Below are positions 35,776 through 47,842 of a stretch of 64,000 bases of DNA, one piece after another. Source of the DNA: Staphylococcus gallinarum (GTDB lineage: Bacteria > Bacillota > Bacilli > Staphylococcales > Staphylococcaceae); assembly GCF_000875895.1 (NCBI RefSeq), contig NZ_JXCF01000007.1:186001-250000 (forward strand), given 5' to 3'. The translations under genes and the position numbers were made by a program. Position 1 is the first letter of the stretch. Every line of letters begins with the position of its first letter. Below the pieces are notes generated by a model. It did not search any database, was not told where the DNA came from, and was given only the letters and a program-made list of their open reading frames with translations.

Positions 35776-37068
35776 ATGTTTGTCGATCAGGTTAAGATAT
35801 CACTCAAAGCAGGTGATGGTGGTAACGGTATAACTGCATACCGTAGAGAGAAATATGTTCCGTTTGGTGGACCAGCAGGCGGTGACGGCGGTGATGGTGC
35901 TTCAATAATATTTGAGGTAGATGAAGGTTTAAGAACTTTATTAGATTTTAGATATCAAACGCATTTTAAAGCTAAACGTGGCGAAGGTGGCCAAAGTAGT
36001 AACATGCATGGTAAAAATGCTGAGCATTTAGTATTAAAGGTTCCACCTGGTACAATTGTTAAAAGTGTTGAAACTGAAGAAGTATTAGCGGATTTGGTAG
36101 AAGATGGTCAACAAGCTGTTGTGGCTAAAGGTGGCCGCGGCGGACGTGGTAATTCACGTTTCGCTTCTCCAAGAAACCCAGCACCGGACTTTAGTGAAAA
36201 TGGTGAACCAGGTGAAGAGATCGAAGTAACGCTAGAGTTGAAATTATTAGCAGATGTCGGTTTAGTTGGATTTCCAAGTGTTGGTAAATCTACATTATTA
36301 TCTATTGTGTCTAAAGCAAAACCGAAAATTGGTGCGTATCATTTCACAACGATTAAACCTAATTTAGGTGTAGTTTCTACAAAGGACCAAAGAAGCTTTG
36401 TATTAGCAGACTTACCAGGTTTAATTGAAGGTGCGGCTGAAGGTGTAGGCTTAGGTCATCAATTTTTAAAACACGTTGAACGTACAAAAGTAATTGTTCA
36501 TATGATTGATATGAGTGGTTCAGAAGGGCGTGATCCTTTCGAAGACTACAAGGTCATTAATGACGAGCTGAAAGCATATGAACAACGTTTGGAAGATAGA
36601 CCTCAAATTGTTGTGGCAAATAAAATGGATATGCCGGATGCTGAAGATAATTTACAATTGTTTAAAGAACAAGTCGATGATGACAGTGTGGAAATCATTG
36701 CAATTTCAACATTTACAAGAGAGAATATAGATCATTTATTATATGCTATCGCAGATAAACTAGAAGAAGTGAAAGATGTCGATTTCAATAAAGAAGACGA
36801 AGATTTAGGTGTTAACCGGGTATTATACAAACATACACCAAGTCAAGATAAGTTCACAATTACTAGAGATGATGATGCGGCATATGTTGTAAGTGGTAAA
36901 GCAATTGAACGTATGTTCAAGATGACTGATTTCAACAGTGATCCTGCAGTACGACGATTCGCACGTCAAATGAGGTCTATGGGAATCGATGATGCATTAA
37001 GAGCGCGTGGTTGTAAAAATGGCGATATCGTAAGAATTCTTGGTGGAGAATTTGAATTTATTGAATAG
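35776..37068 (+). CDS. obgE: Obg GTPase (CgtA)
   Basis: A 430-aa essential GTPase that monitors 50S assembly and links it to the stringent response. The glycine-rich Obg fold is at residues 1-158 ([22 protein letters not shown]). The G domain has GFPSVGKST (about 166-174), DLPGLIEGA and NKMD. The C-terminal OCT domain ends [15 protein letters not shown] precedes the ATG. Confidence 0.97.
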   Translation: MFVDQVKISLKAGDGGNGITAYRREKYVPFGGPAGGDGGDGASIIFEVDEGLRTLLDFRYQTHFKAKRGEGGQSSNMHGKNAEHLVLKVPPGTIVKSVETEEVLADLVEDGQQAVVAKGGRGGRGNSRFASPRNPAPDFSENGEPGEEIEVTLELKLLADVGLVGFPSVGKSTLLSIVSKAKPKIGAYHFTTIKPNLGVVSTKDQRSFVLADLPGLIEGAAEGVGLGHQFLKHVERTKVIVHMIDMSGSEGRDPFEDYKVINDELKAYEQRLEDRPQIVVANKMDMPDAEDNLQLFKEQVDDDSVEIIAISTFTRENIDHLLYAIADKLEEVKDVDFNKEDEDLGVNRVLYKHTPSQDKFTITRDDDAAYVVSGKAIERMFKMTDFNSDPAVRRFARQMRSMGIDDALRARGCKNGDIVRILGGEFEFIE

Positions 37069-37079
37069 GAGTGCTTGAA

Positions 37080-37535
37080 ATGGACGAAAAAGATTATAAA
37101 AAGTTTTATTTAATTAGGGAAGATGTGCTACCAGAATCGGTCGTGAAAACTCTTAAAATTAAAGATCTTTTAAAGAATGATCCTTCTATGTCCATTTTCG
37201 AAGCAGTTAAGAAATTCGATTTATCTAGAAGTGCTTTTTACAAATATCGAGATACTATTTTTCCAATTGATGAAAAAATGGAAGAAACGCGTGAGTTTAC
37301 TTTGATATTATATGTAAATGATATTGTGGGGATGCTTGCGGGTGTATTGAATACGATTTCTCAATTGAGTTTGTCGGTGCTAACAATACACCAGAGTATT
37401 CCAATGGAAGGTAGAGCAACCATTACGCTCTCATTAGATGCAAAAGGTACAAATTTAGAAGTAGATGATGTTATTCAGGCATTGAATAAAGTTGATCAAG
37501 TTTCTAAAGTGGATTTAATTAGTATGACCATATAA
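37080..37535 (+). CDS. pheB: ACT-domain protein, PheB type
   Basis: A 151-aa protein with an N-terminal helical segment (DLSRSAFYKYRDTIF near 45-59, helix-turn-helix-like) and a C-terminal ACT domain (TLILYVNDIVGMLAGVLNTI near 75-94). It is annotated PheB or 'ACT domain protein' in Firmicutes, and its true role is unclear. I use ATG 37080, with TAGGAG overlapping the obgE stop. The GTG at 37071 lies in that SD. Confidence 0.85.
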   Translation: MDEKDYKKFYLIREDVLPESVVKTLKIKDLLKNDPSMSIFEAVKKFDLSRSAFYKYRDTIFPIDEKMEETREFTLILYVNDIVGMLAGVLNTISQLSLSVLTIHQSIPMEGRATITLSLDAKGTNLEVDDVIQALNKVDQVSKVDLISMTI

Positions 37536-37547
37536 GGAAGTGTAAAT

Positions 37548-38150
37548 GTGTACGCATATATTAAAGGTATATTATCAGAATTGCACCCAACTCATGTTGT
37601 GTTAGAAACGGCGGGCATCGGTTATGAAATTCAAACACCTAATTCATATCGTTTTCAAAAATATTTAGAACAAGAAGTCATTATCCACACTTCTTTAATA
37701 GTTAGAGAAGATGCACAATTATTGTATGGATTTATGAATCAAGAAGAAAAGGATATGTTCTTAAGTCTAATCAAAGTAACAGGTATTGGACCTAAATCTG
37801 CATTGGCGATTCTTGCCAGTAGTTCTCCAAATGAGGTTAAAATTGCTATCGAAAATGAAAATGATGCATATTTAACTAAATTCCCAGGAATTGGTAAGAA
37901 AACTGCACGTCAGATTGTTTTAGACTTAAAAGGTAAAGTGCAAATTAACGATATTGATGAACGACAACAATTAGACTTAGGTGTAGAAGACGATAGTGCT
38001 TCACAAGTTATAAAGGAAGCTTTACTAGCACTTGAGGCACTTGGTTATTCTAAGCGTGAATTAACTAAAGTTGAGAAAGCTTTAAATAAAGATACATTTG
38101 AATCAGTGGATGAAGCAGTCAAACGTGGTTTACAGTTATTAGTTTCCTAG
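37548..38150 (+). CDS. ruvA: Holliday-junction DNA-binding protein RuvA
   Basis: A 200-aa protein with an OB-fold N-terminal domain, two helix-hairpin-helix motifs ([13 protein letters not shown] near 76-88 and [13 protein letters not shown] near 111-123) and a C-terminal RuvB-binding domain (from about 150). It binds four-way junctions as a tetramer. GTG start 37548. It lies 34 bp before ruvB. Confidence 0.97.
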   Translation: MYAYIKGILSELHPTHVVLETAGIGYEIQTPNSYRFQKYLEQEVIIHTSLIVREDAQLLYGFMNQEEKDMFLSLIKVTGIGPKSALAILASSSPNEVKIAIENENDAYLTKFPGIGKKTARQIVLDLKGKVQINDIDERQQLDLGVEDDSASQVIKEALLALEALGYSKRELTKVEKALNKDTFESVDEAVKRGLQLLVS

Positions 38151-38183
38151 ATATGAATTTATAAATTTAGAGGGGGGATAAAT

Positions 38184-39185
38184 GTGGATGAAAGAATGGT
38201 AGATCAATCAATGCATGAAGATGAAACGTCATTTGAATATTCTTTAAGACCGACTAAACTAAGGCAGTATATAGGCCAATCAGCGATAAAGTCGAATTTA
38301 GAGGTGTTTATCAAGGCGGCAAAACTACGTCAGGAACCATTAGATCACGTATTGTTATTTGGTCCCCCTGGTTTAGGAAAAACAACTTTATCTCATATTA
38401 TTGCAAATGAAATGGATGTAAATATTAGAACAGTTTCGGGACCTTCAATCGAGCGCCCTGGCGATTTAGCTGCAATATTATCAGGATTACAACCTGGCGA
38501 TGTTTTATTTATTGATGAAATACATAGATTGAGCAGTGTTGTTGAAGAAGTATTATATCCTGCAATGGAGGATTTCTTTTTAGATATCGTAATCGGTAAA
38601 GGTGAAGAAGCAAGAAGCATTCGTATTGACTTACCACCATTTACATTAATTGGAGCTACAACAAGAGCAGGTAGCTTATCTGCACCCTTAAGAGATAGAT
38701 TTGGCGTACATTTAAGATTAGAATATTATAAAGAAACTGAATTAAAGGAAATTATTATTCGAACTGCTGAAGTACTTGGAACTTCCATTGATGAAGAAAG
38801 TGCAATTGAATTGGCAAAGCGTAGTAGAGGTACACCGCGTGTTGCAAATAGATTGTTAAAACGAGTTCGTGATTTCCAGCAAGTGAATAATGATGAGATT
38901 ATTCATATTGATACAACGAAGCATTCGCTTGAGTTATTGCAAGTTGATGATCAAGGATTAGATTATATTGACCATAAAATGATGAATTGTATTTTACAAC
39001 AGTATAGTGGAGGTCCGGTTGGATTGGATACGATTGCTGTATCAATAGGTGAAGAACGAGTTACGATTGAAGATGTTTATGAGCCGTTTTTAATTCAAAA
39101 GGGCTTTATTGAAAGAACACCTAGAGGTCGTAAAGCAACGGCATATGCATATGAACATTTTGGAAAGAATGAAAAGAGGGACTAA
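38184..39185 (+). CDS. ruvB: Holliday-junction branch-migration helicase RuvB
   Basis: A 333-aa AAA+ motor. Walker [10 protein letters not shown] is at 60-68, Walker B is FIDEIHR near 106-112, and the C-terminal winged helix contains [16 protein letters not shown] start 38184 after AGGGGGGA; the alternate ATG (38182) is in another frame. The product is close to S. aureus RuvB as I recall it. Confidence 0.97.
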   Translation: MDERMVDQSMHEDETSFEYSLRPTKLRQYIGQSAIKSNLEVFIKAAKLRQEPLDHVLLFGPPGLGKTTLSHIIANEMDVNIRTVSGPSIERPGDLAAILSGLQPGDVLFIDEIHRLSSVVEEVLYPAMEDFFLDIVIGKGEEARSIRIDLPPFTLIGATTRAGSLSAPLRDRFGVHLRLEYYKETELKEIIIRTAEVLGTSIDEESAIELAKRSRGTPRVANRLLKRVRDFQQVNNDEIIHIDTTKHSLELLQVDDQGLDYIDHKMMNCILQQYSGGPVGLDTIAVSIGEERVTIEDVYEPFLIQKGFIERTPRGRKATAYAYEHFGKNEKRD

Positions 39186-39186
39186 G

Positions 39187-40212
39187 TTGGATATTGAAGC
39201 GTTTGATTACCATTTACCTGAGTCACTAATTGCTCAAACACCATTGAAAAATAGAGATGAGAGCAGACTTTTAGTGTTGGGTAAAGATTCTGGAGACATT
39301 GAACATAGACAATTTAAAAATGTGATTGAATACCTAAATGAAGGAGACACGTTAGTCTTAAATGACACGCGTGTAATGCCAGCAAGGTTATTTGGTTTGA
39401 AAGAAGATACTGGAGCCAAAGTTGAAATGCTTATGCTGACACAAATAGAAGGCAATGATTGGGAAGTATTATTGAAACCTGCAAAAAGAATTAAAGTAGG
39501 TAATAAGCTATCCTTTGGTGACGGGAAAATTGTTGCAGAGTGTATGGAAGAGCTTGACCAGGGTGGACGTATAATGCGATTGCATTATGAAGGTATATTG
39601 CAAGAACGTCTAGATGAACTTGGTGAAATGCCTCTACCGCCATATATCAAAGAACGTTTAGATGATCAGGAGCGTTATCAAACAGTTTATGCCAAAGAAT
39701 CAGGGTCTGCAGCCGCACCAACAGCAGGATTACATTTTACAGATGACTTATTACAACAAATCAGAGATAAAGGTGTTAACATTGCCTTTGTTACACTACA
39801 TGTAGGTCTTGGAACGTTTAGACCTGTTAGTGTGGATAATATAGATGATCACGAAATGCATAGTGAATATTATCAAATTAATCAAGAAACTGCAGACTTG
39901 TTGAATGCTACAAGAGCACAAGGTAAACGTATTATTTCAGTTGGAACAACGTCAACTAGAACATTGGAAACAATCATGCAGTCCAACGAATCGTTTGTTG
40001 CGCAAAGTGGTTGGACAGATATTTTTATTTATCCTGGTTTTGAATATAAGGCAATTGATGGATTAATTACTAACTTCCATTTGCCTAAATCAACGCTAGT
40101 GATGTTAGTATCTGCTTTTAGTTCACGTGATTATATTATTAATGCATATCAAAAAGCAGTTGAGTTAGAATATAGATTCTTTAGTTTTGGAGACGCAATG
40201 TTAATTATTTAA
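39187..40212 (+). CDS. queA: S-adenosylmethionine:tRNA ribosyltransferase-isomerase
   Basis: A 341-aa enzyme transferring the ribosyl part of SAM to preQ1-tRNA in queuosine synthesis. The N-terminus [14 protein letters not shown] and the segment [12 protein letters not shown] are family marks. The start is TTG 39187, two bases after the ruvB stop, which gives the 341-aa length I recall; an upstream in-frame ATG is buried in ruvB. Confidence 0.95.
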   Translation: MDIEAFDYHLPESLIAQTPLKNRDESRLLVLGKDSGDIEHRQFKNVIEYLNEGDTLVLNDTRVMPARLFGLKEDTGAKVEMLMLTQIEGNDWEVLLKPAKRIKVGNKLSFGDGKIVAECMEELDQGGRIMRLHYEGILQERLDELGEMPLPPYIKERLDDQERYQTVYAKESGSAAAPTAGLHFTDDLLQQIRDKGVNIAFVTLHVGLGTFRPVSVDNIDDHEMHSEYYQINQETADLLNATRAQGKRIISVGTTSTRTLETIMQSNESFVAQSGWTDIFIYPGFEYKAIDGLITNFHLPKSTLVMLVSAFSSRDYIINAYQKAVELEYRFFSFGDAMLII

Positions 40213-40221
40213 GGGAATTGA

Positions 40222-41373
<1,152 letters not shown>

Positions 41374-41389
41374 AGAGGAGCAATAAACT

Positions 41390-41650
41390 ATGCAATTTAC
41401 TTCATTGATATTACCAATTTTATTATTAGTATTAATGTGGTTCTTCTTAATCAGACCACAACAAAAGAAAGCCAAAGAGCATCGTGAAATGATTAGTCAA
41501 GTAACAACTGGTCAACACGTAACAACAATTGGCGGTATTAAAGGGACTGTACGTAGTGTAGATGAAACTACAGTAGTACTATCATTAAATAGTAATGGTA
41601 CTGAAATTACTTTAGAGAAACCAGCAATTAAACAAGTGGATCCATCATAA
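41390..41650 (+). CDS. yajC: YajC, Sec translocon accessory protein
   Basis: An 86-aa protein with one N-terminal membrane helix (about 2-21), then the cytoplasmic segment RPQQKKAKEHREMI and GQHVTTIGGIKGTV typical of YajC. It associates with SecDF-YidC. It lies upstream of secDF but ends at its own terminator. Confidence 0.95.
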   Translation: MQFTSLILPILLLVLMWFFLIRPQQKKAKEHREMISQVTTGQHVTTIGGIKGTVRSVDETTVVLSLNSNGTEITLEKPAIKQVDPS

Positions 41651-41662
41651 TTTGGATTATTT

Positions 41663-41693
41663 AGAACCGATGCCTGACATCGGTTCTTTTTTT
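41663..41693 (+). terminator. Terminator after yajC
   Basis: AGAACCGATG pairs with CATCGGTTCT around CCTGA and is followed by TTTTTT. Confidence 0.92.
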
Positions 41694-41758
41694 ATGATTT
41701 ATAGCTAATCGTTTCGTAAGAGGGTATGGAAATAGATAAAGGTGTAAAGGGTTTGTTA

Positions 41759-41772
41759 TATAAACGCTTACA
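41759..41772 (+). promoter_or_regulatory. cre-like (CcpA) site upstream of secDF
   Basis: TATAAACGCTTACA fits the cre pattern TGWNANCGNTNWCA at all fixed positions but one, and its right half is perfect. It lies 25 bp upstream of the candidate secDF -35. Confidence 0.45.
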
Positions 41773-41796
41773 ATATGTTTTTTAATTTACAAATAG

Positions 41797-41826
41797 TTGA
41801 GTTGGTTTTTCCTATGGTTGTAATAT
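41797..41826 (+). promoter_or_regulatory. Candidate secDF promoter
   Basis: TTGAGT (41797-41802) and TAATAT (41821-41826) are separated by 18 bp. The gene start is 109 bp further on, so a leader of about 100 nt is implied. Confidence 0.45.
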
Positions 41827-41934
41827 GTTAAGATATATAAGGTCATACAGTTAGATTTCAAAGCTTTATAAGACTTGCAAACAAACGTTTTAATCAAGTA
41901 TTCTTATAACATAAGCTAACAATGAGGTGTTTAA

Positions 41935-44211
41935 GTGAAAAAAGGTAGTAGAATAGTTGCATTCTTATTACTTGTAGTCCTTCTTTTTGCAGGAATGGGA
42001 CTTACATATAAGAATGTAGTTAAAGATGTCAACCTTGGTTTAGACCTCCAAGGTGGTTTTGAAGTCTTATATCAAGTTAATCCTTTGCAAAAAGGTGACA
42101 AGATAGACGATAAAGCGGTAAAAGCAACCGCTAAGACACTAGAGAACCGTGTCAATGTTCTCGGGGTTTCAGAACCTAAAATACAGGTCGAAGATAAGAA
42201 CAGAATTCGTGTTCAACTTGCTGGAATTAAGAATCAATCACAAGCAAGAGATATCTTATCATCACAAGCTAATTTAACGATTCGTGATGCTGACGACAAT
42301 GTTAAATTAACAGGTAAAGATATTCAACAAGGTTCTGCTAAGCAAGAATTTAAACAAAATACGAACCAACCTGCAGTTACTTTCAAATTAAAAGATAGTG
42401 ATAAATTTAGAAAAGTAACAGAAGAAATTTCTAAAAAAGATGAAAATGTAATGGTCGTATGGTTAGATCATCAAAAAGGAGATACGTATCATAAGGAAAA
42501 AGATAAAAAAGATCCTAAATACGTTTCTGCAGCATCAGTCGATAAACCTATCAACTCAGATAGTGTAGAAATTTCTGGTGGTTTTAACGGCGAAAAAGGT
42601 GTAGAAAAAGCAAAACAGATTTCAGAATTACTTAATGCAGGTTCTTTACCTGTTGATTTAAAAGAAATTTATTCTAATTCTGTTGGTGCCCAATTCGGCC
42701 AAGATGCACTAGATAAAACTGTACTTGCGGCATTTGTTGGTGTCGGTATTATTTATCTATTTATGTTAGGCTTCTATCGTTTGCCAGGTCTAGTAGCGGT
42801 TATCGCATTAACTGCTTATATCTATTTAACGCTTGTTGCGTTTAACTTTATTTCTGGTGTGTTAACACTACCAGGTTTAGCCGCACTAGTATTAGGTGTA
42901 GGTATGGCAGTCGATGCTAATATCATTATGTATGAACGGATAAAAGATGAGTTGAAGATAGGAAGGACGCTTAAACAGGCTTATAAACGAGCGAATAAAA
43001 GCTCATTCCTTACAATTGTCGATGCTCAGCTAACGACAGTAATTGCAGCGGCAGTGTTATTCTTCTTTGGTGAAAGTTCAGTTAAAGGTTTCGCAACAAT
43101 GTTGCTATTAGGTATACTAATGATCTTTGTAACAGCTGTGTTCCTTTCTAGAGCACTCTTATCATTATTAGTATCATCTAACTTCTTTAAGAAATCTTAT
43201 TGGTTATTTGGTGTTAAAAGGAAAGAAAGATATGATATTAACGACAGTAAAGATGTCCATGATTTAAAAACACCTTATGAAAAAATAGACTTTGTTAAAT
43301 TAGCCAAACCATTAATATCTTTAAGTATATTAATATTAATTGTTGGGGCAATCATTCTATTTATCTTCCGATTAAATCTAGGAATTGATTTCACAAGTGG
43401 TACACGTGTTGACTTTGAATCTGATCATAAAGTATCAGACACGAAAATTGAAAAGACACTGGCAGCTAAGGATTTCAAACCTGATCAAGTTTCATTGGGA
43501 GAAAATGGTAAAAATGCTACTGTCCAATATAAGAAAGACTTATCTAAGGAAGATGTTTCAAAAATTAAAAACATCATACACAGTAACTATGGTCATGACC
43601 CAACTGTAAATACGGTTTCACCGGTTATCGGTCAAGAGTTGGCTAAAAATGCAATGTTAGCATTGCTATACGCTTCTATTGGTATAATTATTTATATTTC
43701 ATTCCGATTTGAATGGAGAATGGGACTATCTTCAATCTTAGCATTGTTACATGATGCGTTTATGATAGTCGCAGTATTTAGTTTATTCCGTCTCGAAGTT
43801 GATATCACATTCATTGCTGCAGTGTTGACAATCGTTGGTTATTCTATAAACGACACTATTGTTACGTTTGACAGGGTACGTGAGAACTTACACAAAATAA
43901 AAGTAATCACAAAAACATCGCAGATTGATGATATTGTAAATAGATCGATTAGACAGACGATGACTCGCTCAATCAACACTGTATTAACAGTAGTTATTGT
44001 AGTGGTTGCATTATTATTATTTGGAGCACCAAGCATCTTCAACTTCTCATTAGCGTTACTTGTTGGTTTGATTATGGGTGTATTCTCATCTGTATTTATT
44101 GCAGTACCGTTATGGGGCATTATGAAGAAACGACAACTTAAGAAAACAGATAATCATAAATTAGTTGTATATAAAGAAAAGAAATCTAATGATGAAAAAA
44201 TCTTAGTATAA
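41935..44211 (+). CDS. secDF: SecDF, fused protein-export membrane protein
   Basis: A 758-aa RND-type protein with 12 membrane segments; SecD and SecF are fused as in other staphylococci and bacilli. It uses the proton gradient to help late steps of Sec export. SecD motifs VNLGLDLQGGFEV near 33-45 and GVGMAVDANIIMYERIKDE near 321-339 are present. SecF motifs RLNLGIDFTSGTRVDFE and GYSINDTIVTFDRVRENL appear in the second half. GTG start with GAGGTG upstream. Confidence 0.96.
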   Translation: MKKGSRIVAFLLLVVLLFAGMGLTYKNVVKDVNLGLDLQGGFEVLYQVNPLQKGDKIDDKAVKATAKTLENRVNVLGVSEPKIQVEDKNRIRVQLAGIKNQSQARDILSSQANLTIRDADDNVKLTGKDIQQGSAKQEFKQNTNQPAVTFKLKDSDKFRKVTEEISKKDENVMVVWLDHQKGDTYHKEKDKKDPKYVSAASVDKPINSDSVEISGGFNGEKGVEKAKQISELLNAGSLPVDLKEIYSNSVGAQFGQDALDKTVLAAFVGVGIIYLFMLGFYRLPGLVAVIALTAYIYLTLVAFNFISGVLTLPGLAALVLGVGMAVDANIIMYERIKDELKIGRTLKQAYKRANKSSFLTIVDAQLTTVIAAAVLFFFGESSVKGFATMLLLGILMIFVTAVFLSRALLSLLVSSNFFKKSYWLFGVKRKERYDINDSKDVHDLKTPYEKIDFVKLAKPLISLSILILIVGAIILFIFRLNLGIDFTSGTRVDFESDHKVSDTKIEKTLAAKDFKPDQVSLGENGKNATVQYKKDLSKEDVSKIKNIIHSNYGHDPTVNTVSPVIGQELAKNAMLALLYASIGIIIYISFRFEWRMGLSSILALLHDAFMIVAVFSLFRLEVDITFIAAVLTIVGYSINDTIVTFDRVRENLHKIKVITKTSQIDDIVNRSIRQTMTRSINTVLTVVIVVVALLLFGAPSIFNFSLALLVGLIMGVFSSVFIAVPLWGIMKKRQLKKTDNHKLVVYKEKKSNDEKILV

Positions 44212-44281
44212 AAGAATAAGTCAAAGTTTTTGAATATAGATTTTTAAGCTTGAAATGAAGAATCTTATTTGAATACGATAT

Positions 44282-44333
44282 ACTCCCTTCATAGTTGACA
44301 CTTACAAATGTTGACTATGAAGGGAGTTTTTTT
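44282..44333 (+). terminator. Terminator after secDF
   Basis: ACTCCCTTCATAGT pairs with ACTATGAAGGGAGT over a structured loop, followed by seven T. Confidence 0.92.
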
Positions 44334-44685
44334 ATCACTAAGTGAAATTGTATGTTACATAAAATGCAGTCGTTGAATTTTACCTAATATTAATATGTGA
44401 AATCAGAACTTTTACGAAGTGTGTAAATAAAGTGCATATCTCAATAATGTCATTCAATGGTCTATTGTTGAGCTGGTATTTCTATAGTTTGTCTTCAAAA
44501 TGAAGTTCTATAAATATAATAAGTGTTAAAAACTGTTAAATATATTAACAAGTGAATTATCTAAGATTTATCTCTTATGGGCTTTTCTTTAATGATTTTA
44601 TAATTGACAAGCTTCATTAAATGTAAGTACTTTTTATTTTGTTATTTCTTTTGTATAATTGCTTGTGGAAATGAGGGATAATCTT
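44334..44685. other. Intergenic region upstream of recJ
   Basis: AT-rich, with no coding signal. A TATAAT box at 44654-44659 is a likely recJ -10 but lacks a good -35. A TTGACA at 44604-44609 has no good partner at 16-18 bp. Confidence 0.5.
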
Positions 44686-46965
44686 ATGATTAAATCGAAG
44701 TATGCTTGGGATATTAAACATCCCGAATCAAAGATTACGGATGATATAGCATCAAAATATAAACTAACTCCAATTGTAAAAAAGATATTAGAAAGTAAAG
44801 GCCTTACAGATGCTAATACGATAGAATCACTTTTAAGTGATGATGGTGTGCTACATAATCCGATGGCAATGAGTGATATGCAAAAAGCAGTTGAACGTAT
44901 CAATTTAGCTATCGATCAAAATCAAAAAATACTTGTATATGGGGACTATGATGCGGACGGTGTAACATCGACGACCATTTTAGTTACGGCATTAAGAGAG
45001 TTAGGTGCCCATGTAGGTTGGTATATACCTAATCGCTTTACAGAAGGTTACGGTCCTAATGAGATGGCCTTTAAAAATGCATACGACGAAGGTGTATCAT
45101 TAATTATTACTGTAGATAATGGTATCCAAGGACATAAAGAAATTGAAATGATACAGGAATTAGGTGTTGATGTGATTGTAACAGATCACCATGAAATAGG
45201 TGAAACACTACCTAACGCTTTTGCAATTGTACATCCAATGCATCCTGATTTTGACTATCCATTTAAGTATTTATGTGGCGCGGGTGTAGCGTATAAATTA
45301 ACTCAATCATTACTTGAACAACCTCCAGTGTCATTTTTAGGATTAGTGGCAATTGGTACAATCGCAGATTTAGTTTCATTAACCGATGAAAATAGAACTC
45401 TAGTTAAACAAGGTTTAAATGTATTAAATGATCATTGTCCACCTGCTATTAAGGCGCTTTTAAAGCAAGCTGACTATAACGATGAAATTAATGAAGAAAC
45501 GATTGGATTTATTATTGGGCCTAGGTTGAATGCTGTAGGAAGATTGGAAGATGCAACTTTAGCTGCAGAATTATTAATGTGTGATAATGAAGAAGAAGCT
45601 GAATTTTATGCTGATCAGGTTGAATTTTTCAATCAAGAGCGAAAGGATATCGTAGCGCAAATTACAGAAGAAGCATTACAGGTTGCCGAAGAACAAGTGC
45701 AAAATGGCAATAAATTCTTAGTATTAGCACAAGCTGATTGGCATGAAGGTGTACTAGGTATTGTTGCTTCAAAAATAGTGGAAACCTATGCATTGCCAAC
45801 TTTAATTCTAAATATTGATGAGGCACAACAACATGCTAAAGGATCTGCAAGAAGTATTGAACAAGTATCAATGTTTGAAATTTTGACTGAGCATGCATCG
45901 TTAATTGATAAATTTGGTGGACACCATATGGCTGCTGGAATGACGTTAGCAATCGAGAATGTAGAACCATTACGTCAAGCTCTTAATGCCTCTATGGCAG
46001 AAATTGAGCAAACGACATCATTAGAGCCACGAAAGCATGTAGATACAACTATTGAGGAATCTGAAATTACATTGAAAAACATTCAAGATATACAAAGGTT
46101 GAGACCGTTTGGTTCGGATTTTACCAGTCCGTGTTTTGAATTAGAAGATGTAATAGTGCAACAAGCAAAAGCGATTGGGCAAGATAAGAAACATTTGAAA
46201 TTGACAATGGGTGAAGAGAAATTACAAGCTATATTTTGGCAAAATGGCCATTTAGTTCAAGAGCTTGGTGACGGGCAACCAATTAATGTGATTGGAACAT
46301 TGCAAATTAATGAATGGAATGGCTTTCAATCACCACAATTTATGATTCAAGATTTGGCTAATAATAGTTTGCAAATTTTAGATTATAGAAGTAAAAGCAA
46401 AGTGAATCAATTTCAAGGTGATGAAGCAGATATTGCATATTTAGTCCATCAATCAAGTGACAAAGTTGCTGACAACTATTATGTTTATGGTGAAACGATA
46501 GAACAAGATTATAATAAATATGTCTTAAGAGATTTGCCGAAATCAATAAATCATTTAAAAAATACACTAAAAAGTATCAATGTTTCACAAATTTATCTTG
46601 TGTTAAATCATGAGCGTTCGGTATACTTTGAAGGTATGCCTAAAATGGAAACTTTTAAAAATTGCTTCAAAGCAATTGCATCGAAAGGGCAAATTAATTT
46701 AGCAAAAGATGGCATGCATCTATGTCAGTTTCTAAATGTTGAGCCAACAATGCTCAAGTTTATCTTGAAAGTTTTTATGGACTTGGACTTTATAAAAGAT
46801 GAAAATGGTATAATATCTATGAATCAAACTTCAACTAAAAGGGAAATTGAATCAAGTAAATATTATCAAGGTAGACTCGATAGAATAGCAGTTGAAAAAC
46901 TCATGCTTTATGAAGATTTTAGTAATCTTAAACAGTGGATTAAGGCAGAATTGAAAGATAATTAG
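44686..46965 (+). CDS. recJ: Single-strand-specific exonuclease RecJ
   Basis: A 759-aa 5'-3' single-strand exonuclease for recombination and mismatch repair. The DHH-family motifs are YGDYDADGVTS near 86, TVDNG, and the DHH itself at 167-169 (VTDHHE). DHHA1 is marked by GGHHMAAGMT near 413. A Firmicute-specific C-terminal extension of about 200 residues follows the OB domain. I use ATG 44686 (SD GAGGG 44673-44677); upstream in-frame codons lie in the promoter region. Confidence 0.95.
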   Translation: MIKSKYAWDIKHPESKITDDIASKYKLTPIVKKILESKGLTDANTIESLLSDDGVLHNPMAMSDMQKAVERINLAIDQNQKILVYGDYDADGVTSTTILVTALRELGAHVGWYIPNRFTEGYGPNEMAFKNAYDEGVSLIITVDNGIQGHKEIEMIQELGVDVIVTDHHEIGETLPNAFAIVHPMHPDFDYPFKYLCGAGVAYKLTQSLLEQPPVSFLGLVAIGTIADLVSLTDENRTLVKQGLNVLNDHCPPAIKALLKQADYNDEINEETIGFIIGPRLNAVGRLEDATLAAELLMCDNEEEAEFYADQVEFFNQERKDIVAQITEEALQVAEEQVQNGNKFLVLAQADWHEGVLGIVASKIVETYALPTLILNIDEAQQHAKGSARSIEQVSMFEILTEHASLIDKFGGHHMAAGMTLAIENVEPLRQALNASMAEIEQTTSLEPRKHVDTTIEESEITLKNIQDIQRLRPFGSDFTSPCFELEDVIVQQAKAIGQDKKHLKLTMGEEKLQAIFWQNGHLVQELGDGQPINVIGTLQINEWNGFQSPQFMIQDLANNSLQILDYRSKSKVNQFQGDEADIAYLVHQSSDKVADNYYVYGETIEQDYNKYVLRDLPKSINHLKNTLKSINVSQIYLVLNHERSVYFEGMPKMETFKNCFKAIASKGQINLAKDGMHLCQFLNVEPTMLKFILKVFMDLDFIKDENGIISMNQTSTKREIESSKYYQGRLDRIAVEKLMLYEDFSNLKQWIKAELKDN

Positions 46966-46977
46966 GAGGAACTATGT

Positions 46978-47496
46978 ATGGATTTAAAACAATATGTCTC
47001 TGAGGTTAAGGATTGGCCAAAACCAGGTGTAGACTTTAAAGATATTACAACGATTATGGATAATGGTGAGGCATATGGTTATGCTACCGATCAAATCGTA
47101 AACTATGCGAAAGAACGCAATGTTGATGTGGTAGTCGGTCCAGAAGCTCGTGGATTTATTATTGGATGTCCAGTAGCATATTCGATGGGGATTGGATTTG
47201 CTCCTGTACGTAAAGAAGGCAAATTACCAAGAGAAGTTATACGTTATGAATACGATTTAGAATATGGTTCGAATATTTTAACGATGCATAAAGATGCGAT
47301 TAAACCAGGACAGCGTGTCTTAATAACAGATGATTTATTGGCAACTGGCGGCACAATTGAAGCAGCGATTAAACTTGTTGAACAATTAGGTGGTATCGTA
47401 GTAGGTATTGCATTTATCATCGAATTAAAATATTTAAATGGTATTGAAAAAATTAAGGATTACGATGTAATGAGCTTAATTTCATACGAAGACTAA
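46978..47496 (+). CDS. apt: Adenine phosphoribosyltransferase
   Basis: A 172-aa purine-salvage enzyme making AMP from adenine and [14 protein letters not shown] lies near the N-terminus, [10 protein letters not shown] near 57-66, and the PRPP motif [13 protein letters not shown] around 114-127. ATG 46978, with AGGAGG upstream, lies 12 bp after recJ. Confidence 0.97.
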   Translation: MDLKQYVSEVKDWPKPGVDFKDITTIMDNGEAYGYATDQIVNYAKERNVDVVVGPEARGFIIGCPVAYSMGIGFAPVRKEGKLPREVIRYEYDLEYGSNILTMHKDAIKPGQRVLITDDLLATGGTIEAAIKLVEQLGGIVVGIAFIIELKYLNGIEKIKDYDVMSLISYED

Positions 47497-47842
47497 ATCA
47501 TTTAAATAAAAGTCAGATGAAGACATTTAAGTATGTAAGTGTAGTCATTTGGCTTTTATTTTATAGCATTAAAACCTAAGTCATTTATTAGAATTTGACA
47601 GAATTTTTTGTGTTCTTGTTACACAGTAATTGTAATCGAGTTAAATTTTTAATACATTTTATTATTAGTAGTGGGAACTCATTTATTTATTTTAAAACAT
47701 GTAGTATCATATAACTATTATTCGAATTTTGTATAAAATGAGTTAAAATACGATTGAATTAAACAGTTGCTATTAATAGCTCACAATGATAAATAAATTG
47801 ACGTTAATTTAAAAAATAATCAAACGTGTGGGGGTGTCTAAT
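47497..47842. other. apt-rel intergenic region with probable terminator
   Basis: An imperfect hairpin (AAAAGTCA-ATGA arms, 47507-47562, then TATTTT) is probably the apt terminator. A TTGACA at 47595-47600, 17 bp before a poor -10, could begin the rel promoter. No ORF is supported. Confidence 0.5.
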
